Notes: a model not told the origin generated them from the letters alone. 64,000 bases of DNA from Trichuris trichiura (GCA_037903355.1 JBAJFE010000038.1:2604001-2668000); one strand, 5' to 3'. Shown: positions 32,901 through 39,351, counted from the stretch's first letter. Made by a program: numbers and translations.

Positions 32901-34987
32901 AGGTCATTGCATCAGTTCCTCGAGTTCCCCGTTAGTGAACGTTTTTCCACAATCTTCTATGTGCTCCCTGATATCGCCTTCTATCATGTAGGAAAAACCC
33001 TCACCTCCCAACTCCTTGGCAATATTCACTACGTCCATGATCTACTCATCGATGGCCTCTAAGTCTTCGCATTTACTGACTGCGTCTCCCCACAAACGCT
33101 TCCAGCAACCACTAACTGTTCTAGGCTTTATCTCGTATACTGCCGCGTAAAAGATGACGTCGCTATTTCACGCCGGATAAACCGCGTTGTATAGAACCCG
33201 CGGATAATGAGGGCCGACTGTATACTGGATTTACACCAAGCAAATTGTACTTTAAAACAGGATGCTTCGTAACGGGCTGTTGTTTCGTGGTTGTAAGGTC
33301 TTCTACGGCTTTTCCCGTTTATTTTGTGTGTGCTGGTACCTTTAATTGAACGAAACAAATGCTCTACCAACGGATGGATGAGCCGTTATTAAGAAAAATT
33401 GTACACGTATCAATGCACTCAACTTTTAACTTCAAAGCTTCCGGAACGCTCCAGTTCCGTCGTCAGTGAGATGGAGATGGAGGAGTGAGTTCCTGCATTG
33501 ATACCTGTACAATTTTTCTTAATAACGGCTCATCCATCCGTTGGTAGAGCAGTTGTTTCGTTCAATTACAGATACCAGCACAGACAAAATAAACGGTAGA
33601 AGCCGTGGAGGACCTTACAACCATGAAGCAAATTGTAGACGTAAATGCAACTATGGCAATAGGACCAACTGCTTGTAGGCCAAGTTGACTTGAAATCAAG
33701 TCGGTCAAGTCAACTTGGTTAGGTCAAGTTGCATTGCTCCGACATAAAACAAGGAATCATTCTTCATGATGAAGAAATTTATTACGGATGTGTCCCGTTT
33801 GTTTTCTATATAAAGAGGCTCCGGAGCTTTCGGGTCATTCGAGACCCATCATCAGCGGTCTTAAATGTAAATATAGTATTTATACTTAAGACGGCTGATG
33901 ATGGGTCTCGAATGACCCGAAAGCTCCGGAGCCTCTTTATATAGAAAACAAACGGGAAACATCCGTAATAAATTTCTTCATCATGAAAACATATTGTCCC
34001 GTACCAAGAAACCATGTTTTCAGGAATCATTATTGTCCATCAAGAAAATCTCAAATAGCAGAAAAGAATAATGTTAGCCTGCGAAACGCACCTGTCACCG
34101 GGAAGTGGCTTCACACTATCAACATTAACAGTCAATGACGGTCGACATCCGAGAATTCGGTAAATACAGTCACCGAGGAGCTGGCGACTGGAGCGAACTT
34201 CGTTGGCGTTTCTCTTGATTATCAATGTGACAAAGCCTTCTTCATTCCGACAGCCTGTTCGCTTGTTGTAACCTACGAACTAAAGAATCATTTTAGAAAA
34301 ATAGCAATGCTAGTCTAGTACGAAAGATTAATTTAAGCCTTGCAAAACCAAACAGGTACACGAAAACGTGAACACCATTCATACCCTAAGCCGACAAAAT
34401 GGATTCTTTGGAGTGAACTCTATTGGTGCCGCGCTATTGGCATAATAAGCTTTTCCACAGCCAAGAAAGGCAAGAAGTTGGTTCAGTTTGGCGATTATCG
34501 CATCCCTTTCATCCCCATACAACTGCGGATTTGTGAGAGCTACTACAAATCGCAGCACGTCCTCGCTTGCTTCAACAGAACGGACTTAAATATTTTCCAA
34601 AAGCTAACTGAAACACTCACTCGATAGATCACTTATCGCATCACCTGCTGGTTTCGCGACCTGGCTGAATCCAGAAAATTGGGAAAACGTAGGTGCAGGG
34701 GTTACAATTGGTCCAACGTTGAAAAGCCCACTACCGGTAAAGCCTTGCTTTGCTGTAGCAGTTGGCTGACCAAACAAGTTACCTAGACCAAACCCACTTC
34801 CAACAGTCGTGTTTAATGCAGGCTGGACAGAGGCAGAAAAACTGAACGAACTCTGCGAAGGAGCACCAAAATTGAATGTTGTACTTCCTGGAACTGTCTG
34901 CCCAAAAAGTCTGCTACCGGCTGAGAAAGTGCCAGTCGGTTTGCCCGCAGAAGCTCCAAAACTAAATCCTGAGCCAAAAGTGGACAT
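11829..34987 (-). CDS. Nup54: Nucleoporin Nup54, nine-exon gene
   Basis: FG nucleoporin of the central channel Nup62-Nup58-Nup54 complex of the nuclear pore; the C-terminal coiled coils bind Nup62 and Nup58. Exons (high to low): 34621-34987, 34385-34584, 34092-34279, 19332-19532, 19110-19269, 12456-12563, 12286-12405, 12054-12158, 11829-11966. Together 1587 nt, all phases compatible, about 528 residues; vertebrate Nup54 is about 507. Exon 1 encodes a Gly/Ser/Phe-rich tail with six FG pairs. Recognisable Nup54 segments: YGDERDAIIAKLNQLLAF and NPFCRLR (exon 2), LTVNVDSVKPLPGD (exon 3), TWKQAQLDNPD and GFKELLDRYRLQVQE (exon 5), GRLAEMFSRLR (exon 8). Start chosen at MSTFGSGFSFG; an upstream in-frame ATG (35036) adds a non-FG stretch. 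Introns: 36, 105, 14559, 62, 6546, 50, 127 and 87 nt. Donors are GTRAG-like, acceptors TTTAG or CTAG. Appears intact despite the transposon load. Confidence 0.93.
12054..12158 (-). CDS. Nup54: Nup54 exon 8
   Basis: Thirty-five codons beginning GRLAEMFSRLRSHPE, matching GRLNELMSQIRMQ of Nup54. Acceptor GCAATAG, donor GTGAGTG. Confidence 0.9.
12286..12405 (-). CDS. Nup54: Nup54 exon 7 (coiled coil)
   Basis: Forty codons; DNDEELLKYRLERIDSHLNG matches the human segment ADEEQLRVQLDTIQGELN. Acceptor GCCTAG, donor GTAAGC. Confidence 0.9.
12456..12563 (-). CDS. Nup54: Nup54 exon 6 (coiled coil)
   Basis: Thirty-six codons beginning KLVEFLKKADRCSADIQL and ending LTHRLIL, matching the YKRKLMDLSHRTLQVLIKQ helix of Nup54. 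Acceptor ATAATTTAG, donor GTAAGA. Intron 5 before it is 6.5 kb. Confidence 0.88.
12564..13719. other. Nup54 intron 5, proximal part
   Basis: No gene. Contains a short TTAGGC seed (12961-12982) preceded by GCCAGCCATTTTGTCCTGG, the usual Merlin context, and a perfect 19-bp hairpin at 13062-13118. Confidence 0.6.
13062..13118. repeat. Perfect 19-bp inverted repeat
   Basis: GCGCTGTTTACGTTAACAG at 13062-13080 is exactly mirrored at 13100-13118 with a 19-nt loop that itself contains GTTAACG. Confidence 0.95.
13720..15286 (+). mobile_element. Merlin element with transposase relic
   Basis: Starts GGGTCTTGTCTGGAATCGGC; the right end (GGCGCAAAGATTCCACACAAGAGAT) is its degenerate inverted copy. The interior holds the family 5' region and a two-exon ISXO2-type transposase relic (14154-15024). 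No clean target duplication, so the right boundary is approximate. Confidence 0.75.
14154..15024 (+). pseudogene. Merlin (ISXO2-like) transposase relic
   Basis: Exon 1 (14154 to about 14355) starts MDTPTTSRSTPTRRSS and has WLQQTVPDEEKAVQFLRAKR and KRSC, but its zinc-ribbon is shortened (one Cys pair missing). A GTAAGTGC donor follows TGGTTCAACG. Exon 2 resumes near 14450 with FHWSRGYTLIKF and RQVTADALAEAPVQLGG. The first catalytic Asp is lost (VEVKKFL where the 39784 copy has VEMDESL). A stop at 14692-14694 follows. The second half keeps the second Asp (ITDEWRAY) and the third acidic residue (VESLW). Inactive. Confidence 0.85.
15388..16543 (+). mobile_element. Tigger-like non-autonomous element, copy 1
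   Basis: TA target duplication (15386-15387, 16544-16545) and TIRs CAGTCGGTACTCGTTATCTG / GGGGATAACGAAGGCCGACTG. Same family as 28898-30065 and 31360-33220. Interior codes only a Tigger transposase C-terminus (15492-15911). Confidence 0.9.
15492..15911 (+). pseudogene. Tigger transposase C-terminal remnant
   Basis: An acidic helical segment (ELGGEGFSDMIEDYIREH, YEELEELMQSPTDSDD) followed by LGSIFRQTQVLKNMISDYNP and ASLKPLQDLFDKAKKR, the C-terminal region that follows the DDE domain in Tigger1-like transposases. No DNA-binding or catalytic domain is present. The start is not defined; the matching copy at 28987 begins with ATG. Confidence 0.75.
16615..16934 (-). mobile_element. hAT fragment related to 32229-32896
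   Basis: Shares, in inverse orientation, the blocks GTCCACGCTACCTACGCGCA, TTTGTCGACAGAGAGC and the terminal CGCGGGCCGGACGTTCCC with the complete copy at 32229-32896. Ends TATCTCTG at 16934. The other terminus is missing. Confidence 0.6.
16935..17741. other. Nup54 intron 5, no gene seen
   Basis: Mixed sequence; 17290-17420 is pyrimidine-rich and AT-rich. No coding or repeat structure recognised. Confidence 0.4.
17742..18100. mobile_element. TA-flanked MITE, copy 1 (359 bp)
   Basis: TA|CAGTAAAACCGCCGTAATTTG at the left and GGGGTTTTACTG|TA at the right. The inside is made of repeated GGTCAACTT/AAGTTGACC modules. Related copies are at 30653-30990 and 48416-48578. TA duplication and the CAGT terminus point to the Tigger/pogo group. 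Confidence 0.85.
18101..19109. other. Nup54 intron 5, distal part, no gene seen
   Basis: No recognisable coding region or repeat. The donor of exon 5 is at its right edge. Confidence 0.4.
19110..19269 (-). CDS. Nup54: Nup54 exon 5
   Basis: Acceptor GTAGCAG, donor GAG/GTAAGT. Encodes FAGFDPFTWKQAQLDNPD and GFKELLDRYRLQVQEMEL, the best conserved block of the protein at the start of the coiled-coil region. The 62-nt intron before it contains CTAAT as a possible branch site. Confidence 0.93.
19332..19532 (-). CDS. Nup54: Nup54 exon 4
   Basis: Acceptor ACATTTAG, donor GG/GTACTT. Encodes EIVLVLRCEVNVSI and GLKHTIPATESYSFLVQPTI, aligning with the Nup54 stretch VVIYVVE ... RRVPATTLYAHFEQANI. A Penelope-like reverse transcriptase relic begins within about 15 bp upstream of the acceptor. 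Confidence 0.88.
19545..21320 (+). pseudogene. Penelope-like element relic (RT plus GIY-YIG)
   Basis: Fragments in order: reverse transcriptase motif EGAPMGSPW (19665-19700) and YVDDIFALLVKE (19770-19810); a second partly overlapping RT piece with GVPMGNPLSSVLA (20230-20275); FSFHHNFSARSGGMKGIVE (near 20560-20610); the GIY-YIG endonuclease with GVVYQIKPDCNTSYLGEAGK (20912-20970); and a C-terminal VEHACQCLHEL and HLKQIKESLF stretch (21135-21220). Many frameshifts and stops. The two RT signatures suggest either an internal duplication or two nested truncated copies. Lies in Nup54 intron 3, immediately next to exon 4. Confidence 0.82.
21321..21689. other. Nup54 intron 3, no gene seen
   Basis: No coding region recognised between the PLE relic and the foldback-like element. 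Confidence 0.4.
21690..23345. mobile_element. Foldback-like element with subrepeat inverted arms
   Basis: About 250-bp left arm (21690-21950) and right arm (23070-23345) are inverted copies: TTTGTTACGGCCGCTTTGAC mirrors GTCAAAACGGCCATAACAAA, and GGTACAACAATTCCCTTATG mirrors the segment at 23095-23125. The outer parts of both arms are strings of short degenerate modules around GACAACTCGCCG. The loop carries a hAT fragment. No transposase of its own. Confidence 0.65.
22360..22974 (-). pseudogene. hAT fragment with transposase C-terminus
   Basis: Minus-strand reading gives LISLPSSSLVERCFSVVADLV then TKKRNRL (22360-22440), the hAT dimerisation motif. The right boundary TACGAGAAACACTG (22961-22974) is a hAT terminus. 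The left terminus was not found. It lies in the loop of the foldback-like element. Confidence 0.7.
24370..25620 (-). pseudogene. pogo-like transposase relic, left arm
   Basis: Reads toward the left terminus. The C-terminal part (25017-24370) shows HERTHFTVVLSCLANGMKLK, FRRKGRPKEDFPSSSFVRFH and WMDEQGVRLWIDNIW, followed by AWSKVKTGTVMKSFRKCSIS near the end. These are DDE_1 (CENP-B/pogo) transposase features. The N-terminal half (25621-25199) is shifted and interrupted, and the Merlin MITE at 25639-25909 sits just upstream of it. Confidence 0.82.
25639..25909 (-). mobile_element. Merlin MITE inside the pogo arm
   Basis: Left AGATCTAGTCCGAATTCACC and right GGTGAATTCGGACAAGACCC are inverted copies of about 45 bp. 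Contains the TTAGGC seed in reverse (25780-25797). It is absent from the opposite arm, so it inserted after the dimer formed or into one parental copy. No clear target duplication (ACTAAGTC versus AAAAATTT). Confidence 0.85.
27088..28386 (+). pseudogene. pogo-like transposase relic, right arm
   Basis: Begins MTKRNYKVGFKLEVVKMAKE, an N-terminal helix-turn-helix of the Brinker/Psq kind, running to RKQEETLKKQRAR after a stop (TGA near 27207). The catalytic region holds HERTHFTVVLSCLANGMKLK (27786-27845) and a separate reading frame from 27931 with MDEQGVRLWIDNIWRKRPG. The C-terminus has AWSKVMTETVMKSFRKCSIS and an acidic tail ending DSDQDHS at 28383. The middle is out of frame, with several stops. 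Better preserved than the left-arm copy. Confidence 0.85.
28898..30065 (+). mobile_element. Tigger-like non-autonomous element, copy 2
   Basis: TIRs CAGTCGGCCCTCGTTATCCG / CGGATAACGAAGGCCGACTG with TA on both sides (28896-28897, 30066-30067). 1168 bp. Inserted in the right arm of the giant inverted repeat. Confidence 0.93.
28987..29457 (+). pseudogene. Tigger transposase C-terminal remnant, open frame
   Basis: A 156-codon open frame that starts with ATG and shows WKSLWGDAVSECEDLGAIDE, NEELEELMQSPKGNDDEDD, LASIFRQAQVQKDMIADYDP and SLKPLHALFDETKKR. It is the tail that follows the DDE domain in Tigger1-like proteins. The catalytic domain is absent, so it cannot transpose. It is the least damaged of the three copies. 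Confidence 0.75.
30156..30612. mobile_element. PLE terminal-repeat pair with 10-bp TSD
   Basis: Flanked by TTATGCCATG at 30146-30155 and 30613-30622. The two ends are inverted copies (GTGGTTTTGCAACGCGTTCG mirrors CGAACGGATTGCAAAACCGC). A hammerhead-like core CTGATGA (30513-30519) ... GAAA (30537-30540) lies near the right end. No RT or endonuclease. Interpreted as a 5'-truncated Penelope-like insertion. Confidence 0.72.
30653..30990. mobile_element. TA-flanked MITE, copy 2 (338 bp)
   Basis: TA|CAGTTGAACCCCCGTAAGTTG and CAACTTAGGAGGTACAACTG|TA. Same GGTCAACTTAGGGAGGTGGT modules as the copies at 17742 and 48416. Confidence 0.9.
31360..33220 (-). mobile_element. Tigger-like non-autonomous element, copy 3, inverted
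   Basis: CAGTCGGCCCTCGTTGCACG at 31360 and CGGATAATGAGGGCCGACTG ending at 33220, with TA on both sides. Opposite orientation to copies 1 and 2. Contains a 668-bp hAT with its duplication; without it the length (about 1185 bp) matches the other copies. The C-terminal transposase remnant (minus strand, split at about 32170 and 32905-33130) has stops. Confidence 0.9.
32229..32896. mobile_element. hAT MITE inside Tigger copy 3
   Basis: Begins CAGTGGAGGAGAACGTACGG and ends GTTCCCCACCCCTG. Flanks CTGTAGGT (32221-32228) and CTATAGGT (32897-32904) are an 8-bp duplication with one mismatch. The site is uninterrupted in copies 1 and 2. No transposase recognised. Confidence 0.85.
33250..33625. mobile_element. 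PLE terminal-repeat pair with 12-bp TSD
   Basis: Flanked by AAGCAAATTGTA at 33238-33249 and 33626-33637. About 180-bp inverted arms meet near 33455. The minus strand of the left arm has CTGACGA and a GGAAC/GTTCC stem, but the second core element reads GGAAG instead of GAAA. The same sequence is the 3' tail of the PLE at 38431-39351, which identifies the family. Confidence 0.8.
33762..34021. mobile_element. PLE terminal-repeat pair with 10-bp TSD, next to exon 3
   Basis: Flanked by AGGAATCATT (33752-33761 and 34022-34031). Near-perfect palindrome centred about 33872. The right arm has a full hammerhead-like core on the plus strand: CTGATGA 33895-33901, stem GGGTC/GACCC (33903-33907, 33914-33918) and GAAA 33919-33922. 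The mirror core is in the left arm on the minus strand. It ends 70 bp from the Nup54 exon 3 donor. Confidence 0.8.
34092..34279 (-). CDS. Nup54: Nup54 exon 3
   Basis: Acceptor ATTCTTTAG, donor AG/GTGCGT. Encodes FVGYNKRTGCRNEEGFVTL and PSLTVNVDSVKPLPGD, matching the alpha/beta domain. Followed by the 14.6-kb transposon-filled intron 3. Confidence 0.9.
34385..34584 (-). CDS. Nup54: Nup54 exon 2
   Basis: Follows acceptor ATATTTAAG and ends before GTATGA. Contains YGDERDAIIAKLNQLLAF and EFTPKNPFCRLR, the start of the conserved alpha/beta domain of Nup54 (human GDERDAILAKWNQLQAFWG and FTQENPFCRFK). Confidence 0.9.
34621..34987 (-). CDS. Nup54: Nup54 exon 1 (FG domain)
   Basis: Starts TTCACCATG. 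Codes a low-complexity Phe/Gly/Ser/Thr/Ala region with six FG pairs, the disordered cargo-receptor-binding tail. Ends in phase 1 before GTGAGTG. An alternative donor 12 nt earlier (GTGATC) keeps the same phase and would lengthen the very short intron 1 from 36 to 48 nt. Confidence 0.88.
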
Positions 34988-35542
34988 GGTGAAAATAAAA
35001 GTCGCAATAAGTTGCACAAGCTCGCCACGTACACGCAACTACAAGCCACTTTACCGAAGCTCAACTTACTGCCTTACTGTATGCTGTAGATAGGCAGCAA
35101 GTTCAGTTAGGCACGGTGTTCGAGTGAACAAAACAAACGTAAGATGTCGATTTTAGTAATGCCAATGCTTCTATTTTGATCTTTGTTAGACAGTATGTGG
35201 GTTCACTTTACTTTGCCACAAATCGCGTTGACGAACGACCTCCGATCGGTAGTTGCCGCCGGACCGTTCCCAGTGGATTTGGTTTACCCCGTATAGTGTT
35301 TTATTGTCCCTTAGTCTTTACCCGGAGTTTGACTGGCTATTGCTATACTGCTGTCGACGGTTCACTGCTTTAGTTTCAACATTCTCTTACAGTTCGCGTT
35401 GTCACTTTATCTCTAACCATTTCTTTTGGTTCCCTGCCAGCGCTGAGCTTTTCCTTTTTTCTGCGGCGCGTACAGTGCTATCCCTTGTAAAGAACATAGC
35501 AATAGAGAACACGTAGCAGGGCAGGAGAATACGGTACATATA
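34988..35542. promoter_or_regulatory. Upstream region of Nup54
   Basis: About 550 bp between the Nup54 start and the Tigger-like element at 35543; it must hold the 5' untranslated region and probably the core promoter. I see no clear TATA box or trans-splice acceptor. Open frames at 35176-35516 have no recognisable domain. Confidence 0.4.
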
Positions 35543-35900
35543 CAGGCAGTTCTCGTATAACGCGAGCGTTTGGTCACTTAAAAATCCTGAAAAATCTCGC
35601 GTTATAGGAGACATGTAAAGTATGAGAAAATCACGATTTCGTTCAAAGCGTCAAAAGGATGGTCTACTTGTAAACAACAACGGAGAGATATCTTAAATAA
35701 GCTGGGTTGAAACAGGAATTATGATGTACCTGAGCTACATTTTCTACCGTTAGGCACGCTGACGTATGGATCCTCTTACACGGGGTCTGAATAACACTAT
35801 CTTTTACGGCGATCATACGTTAACGGCAGAGCTTTTATGATAGAACTCTTTACAGCGGACAGAGTTCAAACTGGCTTTCAGCAGCGGCGTGCTTGCGTCT

Positions 35901-36913
35901 TTAGCTTGTGGAAAGTGTCCCTCTCAGTACTAAAATAAACGACCTCATACCCAGGAAAGAATGGAGTTCCGTTGGACTCACTTTCTTAATCTCACTATCC
36001 TTTTTTAAGGGGCGAACTGAGGTCCTATTAGATGTGGAAGGTAGCGCTTCCTCATCGTCACAATGTTTCTTCATTGCAGTAAAGTAGAATTCGAGCTTTT
36101 TTTGTTTCGCACGTGTACTTCTTTCGTACAGCAGCTGCTTATATGGCTCCAAGCAAGCTCAGATACCTCTTGTGGTTTTCCCCTGCGTTCTACATTACAA
36201 TCATTGTCTTTGAGCCATTGTAAACGCTGTTCAATAGTTTCCAGGGTATCTGACAGCTCAGCAGTGGTCATTTGTCGCGGAGGGGGCGGAGGAACTTCCT
36301 GATTTTCATCATCTTCTCTTCCTTCAGCTTCCCCTGCTATAGAAAGTTTCTGCAGCTCCTCGGTGGTCACCTTTTCTTTGACCAAGTTTTGTACTTCTAT
36401 TGGAAATGTTTGTGCGGCATCGACGTCCGCGCTTCGTGCTTCGCCACAGAGACGAACATTGTGAAAACTGTATCGATTCTTGAAACGGCAGAACCAACCA
36501 CTACTAGCAGTAAATGGAGGAATTTCAGTAGGATTTGTAGACTGTTTCTTAAGGTCTTCGTAAATGGCAACTGCTTTTTGTCTGATGGTGAAAAACGTTG
36601 TTCCTATTCTTTTCATCGTTTGAGTTTCGATCCAAATGCTGAGTAGTTTTTCCATTTCTTCCAGTATCTTAGGCCTTCTTCTTATTGACATCGCAATACT
36701 TGAACTGGTACCGCTTACGCAAGTCTGTTTAATTTTTTCCGCGTCGCTCCTAATGGTCCGCAAGGTTGATTCCTTTATGCTAGTAGCTTTGACGATATCA
36801 CGTGTCGTCTCATTCCGTTCATACCGTTTCAGTATCTCAAGTTTCTCTCCAACAGTCAGCGCCTTTCTTTTTCGACCACTACCAGCTGACTTCGAATCAG
36901 GAAGCTTAGACAT
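35901..36913 (-). pseudogene. CENP-B/Tigger DNA-binding protein lacking DDE core, copy A
   Basis: Starts MSKLPDSKSAGSGRKRKALT at 36913. Residues 14-60 form the CENP-B N-terminal helix-turn-helix (ALTVGEKLEILKRYERNETT); residues 75-150 form the second HTH, ending GWFCRFKNRYSFHNV. Directly after this comes an acidic, Pro-rich tail (VTTEELQKLSIAGEAEGRED, VPPPPPRQMTTAELSDTLET) of Tigger type. The roughly 200-residue DDE_1 domain between them is absent. A frameshift near 36170 moves the true C-terminus (YKQLLYERSTRAKQKKLEFY) to another frame, 36152-35901. Confidence 0.82.
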
Positions 36914-36961
36914 TTTCAGATACCTAAAGGCTATCCTCAGATCGCGAAATCAGACAAAATA

Positions 36962-38166
36962 CAGTGAAACCTCCTTAATCCGAACCTCTCTAATCCGAAT
37001 CCCTCTCTAATCCGAATTCGTGGAAGAGAACAATACAACGACAGTACACAATAAAGATAATTAGGCTACTTGTGCGAAACGCATAGTCATTTGGTGGAAA
37101 CGGCTATAAGGGCAGCAAACAACCAGCCAATGGTCCTTCCGGTATATGCTAACATAGGCACAGTCCAGCCACGGCTTTGGCGAGCCAACCTGGACCAACA
37201 GGTTGGCTGCAACAATTCACCTCGTGACGTAGGCTTCCACAAATAAACGGAAATATGCAACATAGCAGTCAATATTGACATCGGATAGAGCTTGTCATAT
37301 GTATATCAATACGCTGCGGAAGGACCGTTAATCTAATTGCAGGATATGCACAAAAATAAAATCGTGTTATGTGAAGGTAGGGCTAACACTTATCTGAAAG
37401 TAGGACTACCGCCGCATTATACGAGAAGAGACCGTATTTAAGGAGAGCAATACGGGAGTCATTATCACTGTGTTATGGTGTGTTCTACGGTTGTGCAGTT
37501 GTCCAAATGTATAAAAGGGAGCACATTACGCTCACGATAGAGAAGAAGGCGGAGATCATCAAAGCATTGAGGAGTGGAGTGACCGGCCAAAGAATAGGAA
37601 GAATGCGATGGACAGCGCCTTTTATGCTTAGAAAACGTTCGTGACTTAGCCGCTAGCAAGCGTCAAAGCCGGTTGAAGCAGACGCTAATAACTGACTGCA
37701 AAGAATAAATTTAGACCTCCTGGACTTATATTACACAGGTAGAAAGAAGGATGGACACCGTCGAGCAACCCAGGAAACAAAGGTTACAATGGCCTAGAAA
37801 TCGCACAATAATCGGGAGCTAACTTAATTTTTTTCCATTCAACAGAACTGGCCAGCAATTACGAATATGGGAAAATAGGTTCACGGGAACTATTTCGCAT
37901 GCCGCTTCGCGGTACAGTGTTCACACCATATAAGAAACTCGTTTCCGCTGGTCAGTCGTTTTCCCGAATTAGACAGACTTCGCCGACCTCGTTAAGTCAT
38001 TCACCACTTGCAGAGACTGAAATCGCGCCGTAGACACCAGGAAAATGCACCTAAAATTGCACTACCTGCTTTTCTGCGGCCTACTGTAGCCTCCTCCATA
38101 ATCCTAATTCTTCAATAATCCGAACTACGCCCGCCCCGACGTGTTCGGATTAGGGAGGTTTCACTG
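36962..38166. mobile_element. Tigger MITE with HTH remnant
   Basis: TA|CAGTGAAACCTCCTTAATCC and GGATTAGGGAGGTTTCACTG|TA. Length 1205 bp. The plus strand at 37508-37640 reads YKREHITLTIEKKAEIIKAL then RSGVTGQRIG, a pogo/Tigger N-terminal HTH remnant. Inserted in Tigger copy A; copy B lacks it, which gives the empty site (45648-45655). Confidence 0.9.
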
Positions 38167-38430
38167 TACTTACGAATTGAGCTCGCAATCAGACGGTGAG
38201 AATGCTTTCCGAATTCTGTGCTAGCGTACTACGACTCACTGGAAAACCTCTACGATGCCTGCGCTTCGGGCGAATTGAAAATAGAAACGTCGTCTGTACA
38301 CATGTTCCTGCCGGCCCGAATTATTCCACCGAACATGAATACCGATCAGTAGCCTGTTTGAGTATGCATATCGCATTGTGCACAGCTGGGTCGGACACTA
38401 CTTCCGATAAGAATCCTAAAGGTTTTTGAA

Positions 38431-39351
38431 AACTGGGTGTTCTGTAACGGGTTGAATTTTCATGGTTGTAAGGTCTTCTATGGCTTTTCCCGTTTTTTCG
38501 TTGTGCTGTTATCTGTAATTAAACTAAAACAACTGCTCTACCAACGGATGGATGAGCCGTTATTAAGAAAAAGTACAGATATCAATACACTCAACTTTTT
38601 TAACGTTCAAAGCTTTCGGAACGCTCTAGTTCCGTCGTCAGTGAGGTGGTGGAGGAGTTGTTATTCTCCTAACGGTGTTATATAGGCTCACGTAACAATA
38701 GGAATGGGGGTCGAGGTCAGCGCGGCAGAGAGCAACACTTGGTTTTACTAATCAGTGGGTCCCAAGCCGAGCTAACCTCTTGTCCTTTGTCACGGTTGAT
38801 AGTATGGTTGTGGCGAATGTAAAGAGCCTCCTTAACCGGGCGGAGATGTAAGTGGCTCTCGCGACAAATAATCTGCGGTTGTAGGTCGAGAGAGCATTGA
38901 GAGGAATGTTCGACGACCGCCGACGCTTTGATCGTCTCTTCTATGATCTTCTCCGGTTTGAGCTTCTGCGGTCGGCCTCGTCGCGGATTATTTGTCCTTT
39001 GTCCGTCGGGTTCGGTCAGTCTTCGCATCGCCTCTTTGTATCGGCCGACGTTGGTCATGTGCTGGCCGTACCTGTGAAATAAAGTGTTGCCCGTTTCTCC
39101 TATGTAGGAGGCGTTGCAACCGCATCTTATCTCATAGACGACGCCACGTCTCCTATCAAAGGGAACTATGATCTTATTGCTCCTCACCATTGAACGCAAA
39201 CTGTTGGATGTTGTAAATCGAACCTTGAAATCTAGGGAACGGCTTAATCGTAGGATTCGTTCCCCGATGCCGTTGTAATAGGGGATAAACAAAATGGGGC
39301 GACTATTCGTGATTCCAGTGTTGTCAATGTTATTATTCGCAATGGTATTAA
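38431..39351 (-). mobile_element. Penelope-like element, 3' part with GIY-YIG
   Basis: Minus strand. The GIY-YIG part (38717-39351) is followed by a 3' tail (38716-38431) that also forms the arms of the pair at 33250-33625. The tail has a hammerhead-like core on the minus strand (CTGACGA at 38635-38641, GGAAC/GTTCC stem, GAAA at 38614-38617). It is cut at 39351 by the Merlin end at 39352. Confidence 0.8.
38717..39351 (-). pseudogene. PLE GIY-YIG endonuclease region, 5'-truncated
   Basis: About 210 codons, uninterrupted: the RT C-terminal extension (SRPILFIPYYNGIGERILRL), then GVVYEIRCGCNASYIGETGN with TLFHRYGQHM (GIY-YIG motifs, with Tyr, Arg and His visible) and the conserved tail VVEHSSQCSLDL and HLRPVKEALYIRHNHTIN. 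In PLEs this domain nicks target DNA to prime reverse transcription. The RT catalytic motifs are missing because the Merlin element at 39352 truncates it; the open frame reads a few residues into Merlin. Confidence 0.85.

Larger units (their letters stand above)
23365..33740. mobile_element. Giant inverted-repeat element with nested insertions
   Basis: Left arm 23365-24007 and a right arm broken into 28880-28897, 30066-30155, 30613-30652, 30991-31359, 33221-33249 and 33626-33740 are inverted copies. Examples: 23478-23505 mirrors 33225-33250; 23520-23610 mirrors 31245-31330; 23660-23710 mirrors 31165-31210; 23790-23880 mirrors 31010-31095; 23910-23975 mirrors 30080-30160; and GTCAAGTTGG modules lie at both outer ends. 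Removing the insertions leaves arms of about 640 bp around a short loop. No transposase belonging to it is seen, and no target duplication could be fixed. Confidence 0.75.
35543..38430 (-). mobile_element. Tigger-like element without DDE domain, copy A
   Basis: Left end TA|CAGGCAGTTCTCGTATAACG, an AT-rich tail, then the transposase fragment (minus) and its upstream region to about 38430, where similarity to copy B (44228-45915) ends. A second Tigger MITE (36962-38166) interrupts it just upstream of the start codon. A right terminal inverted repeat was not found in either copy. Confidence 0.75.

Noticed and set aside
35176..35516. Gene divergent from Nup54
   Set aside because: Open frames here have no recognisable domain, conserved start or splice pattern.
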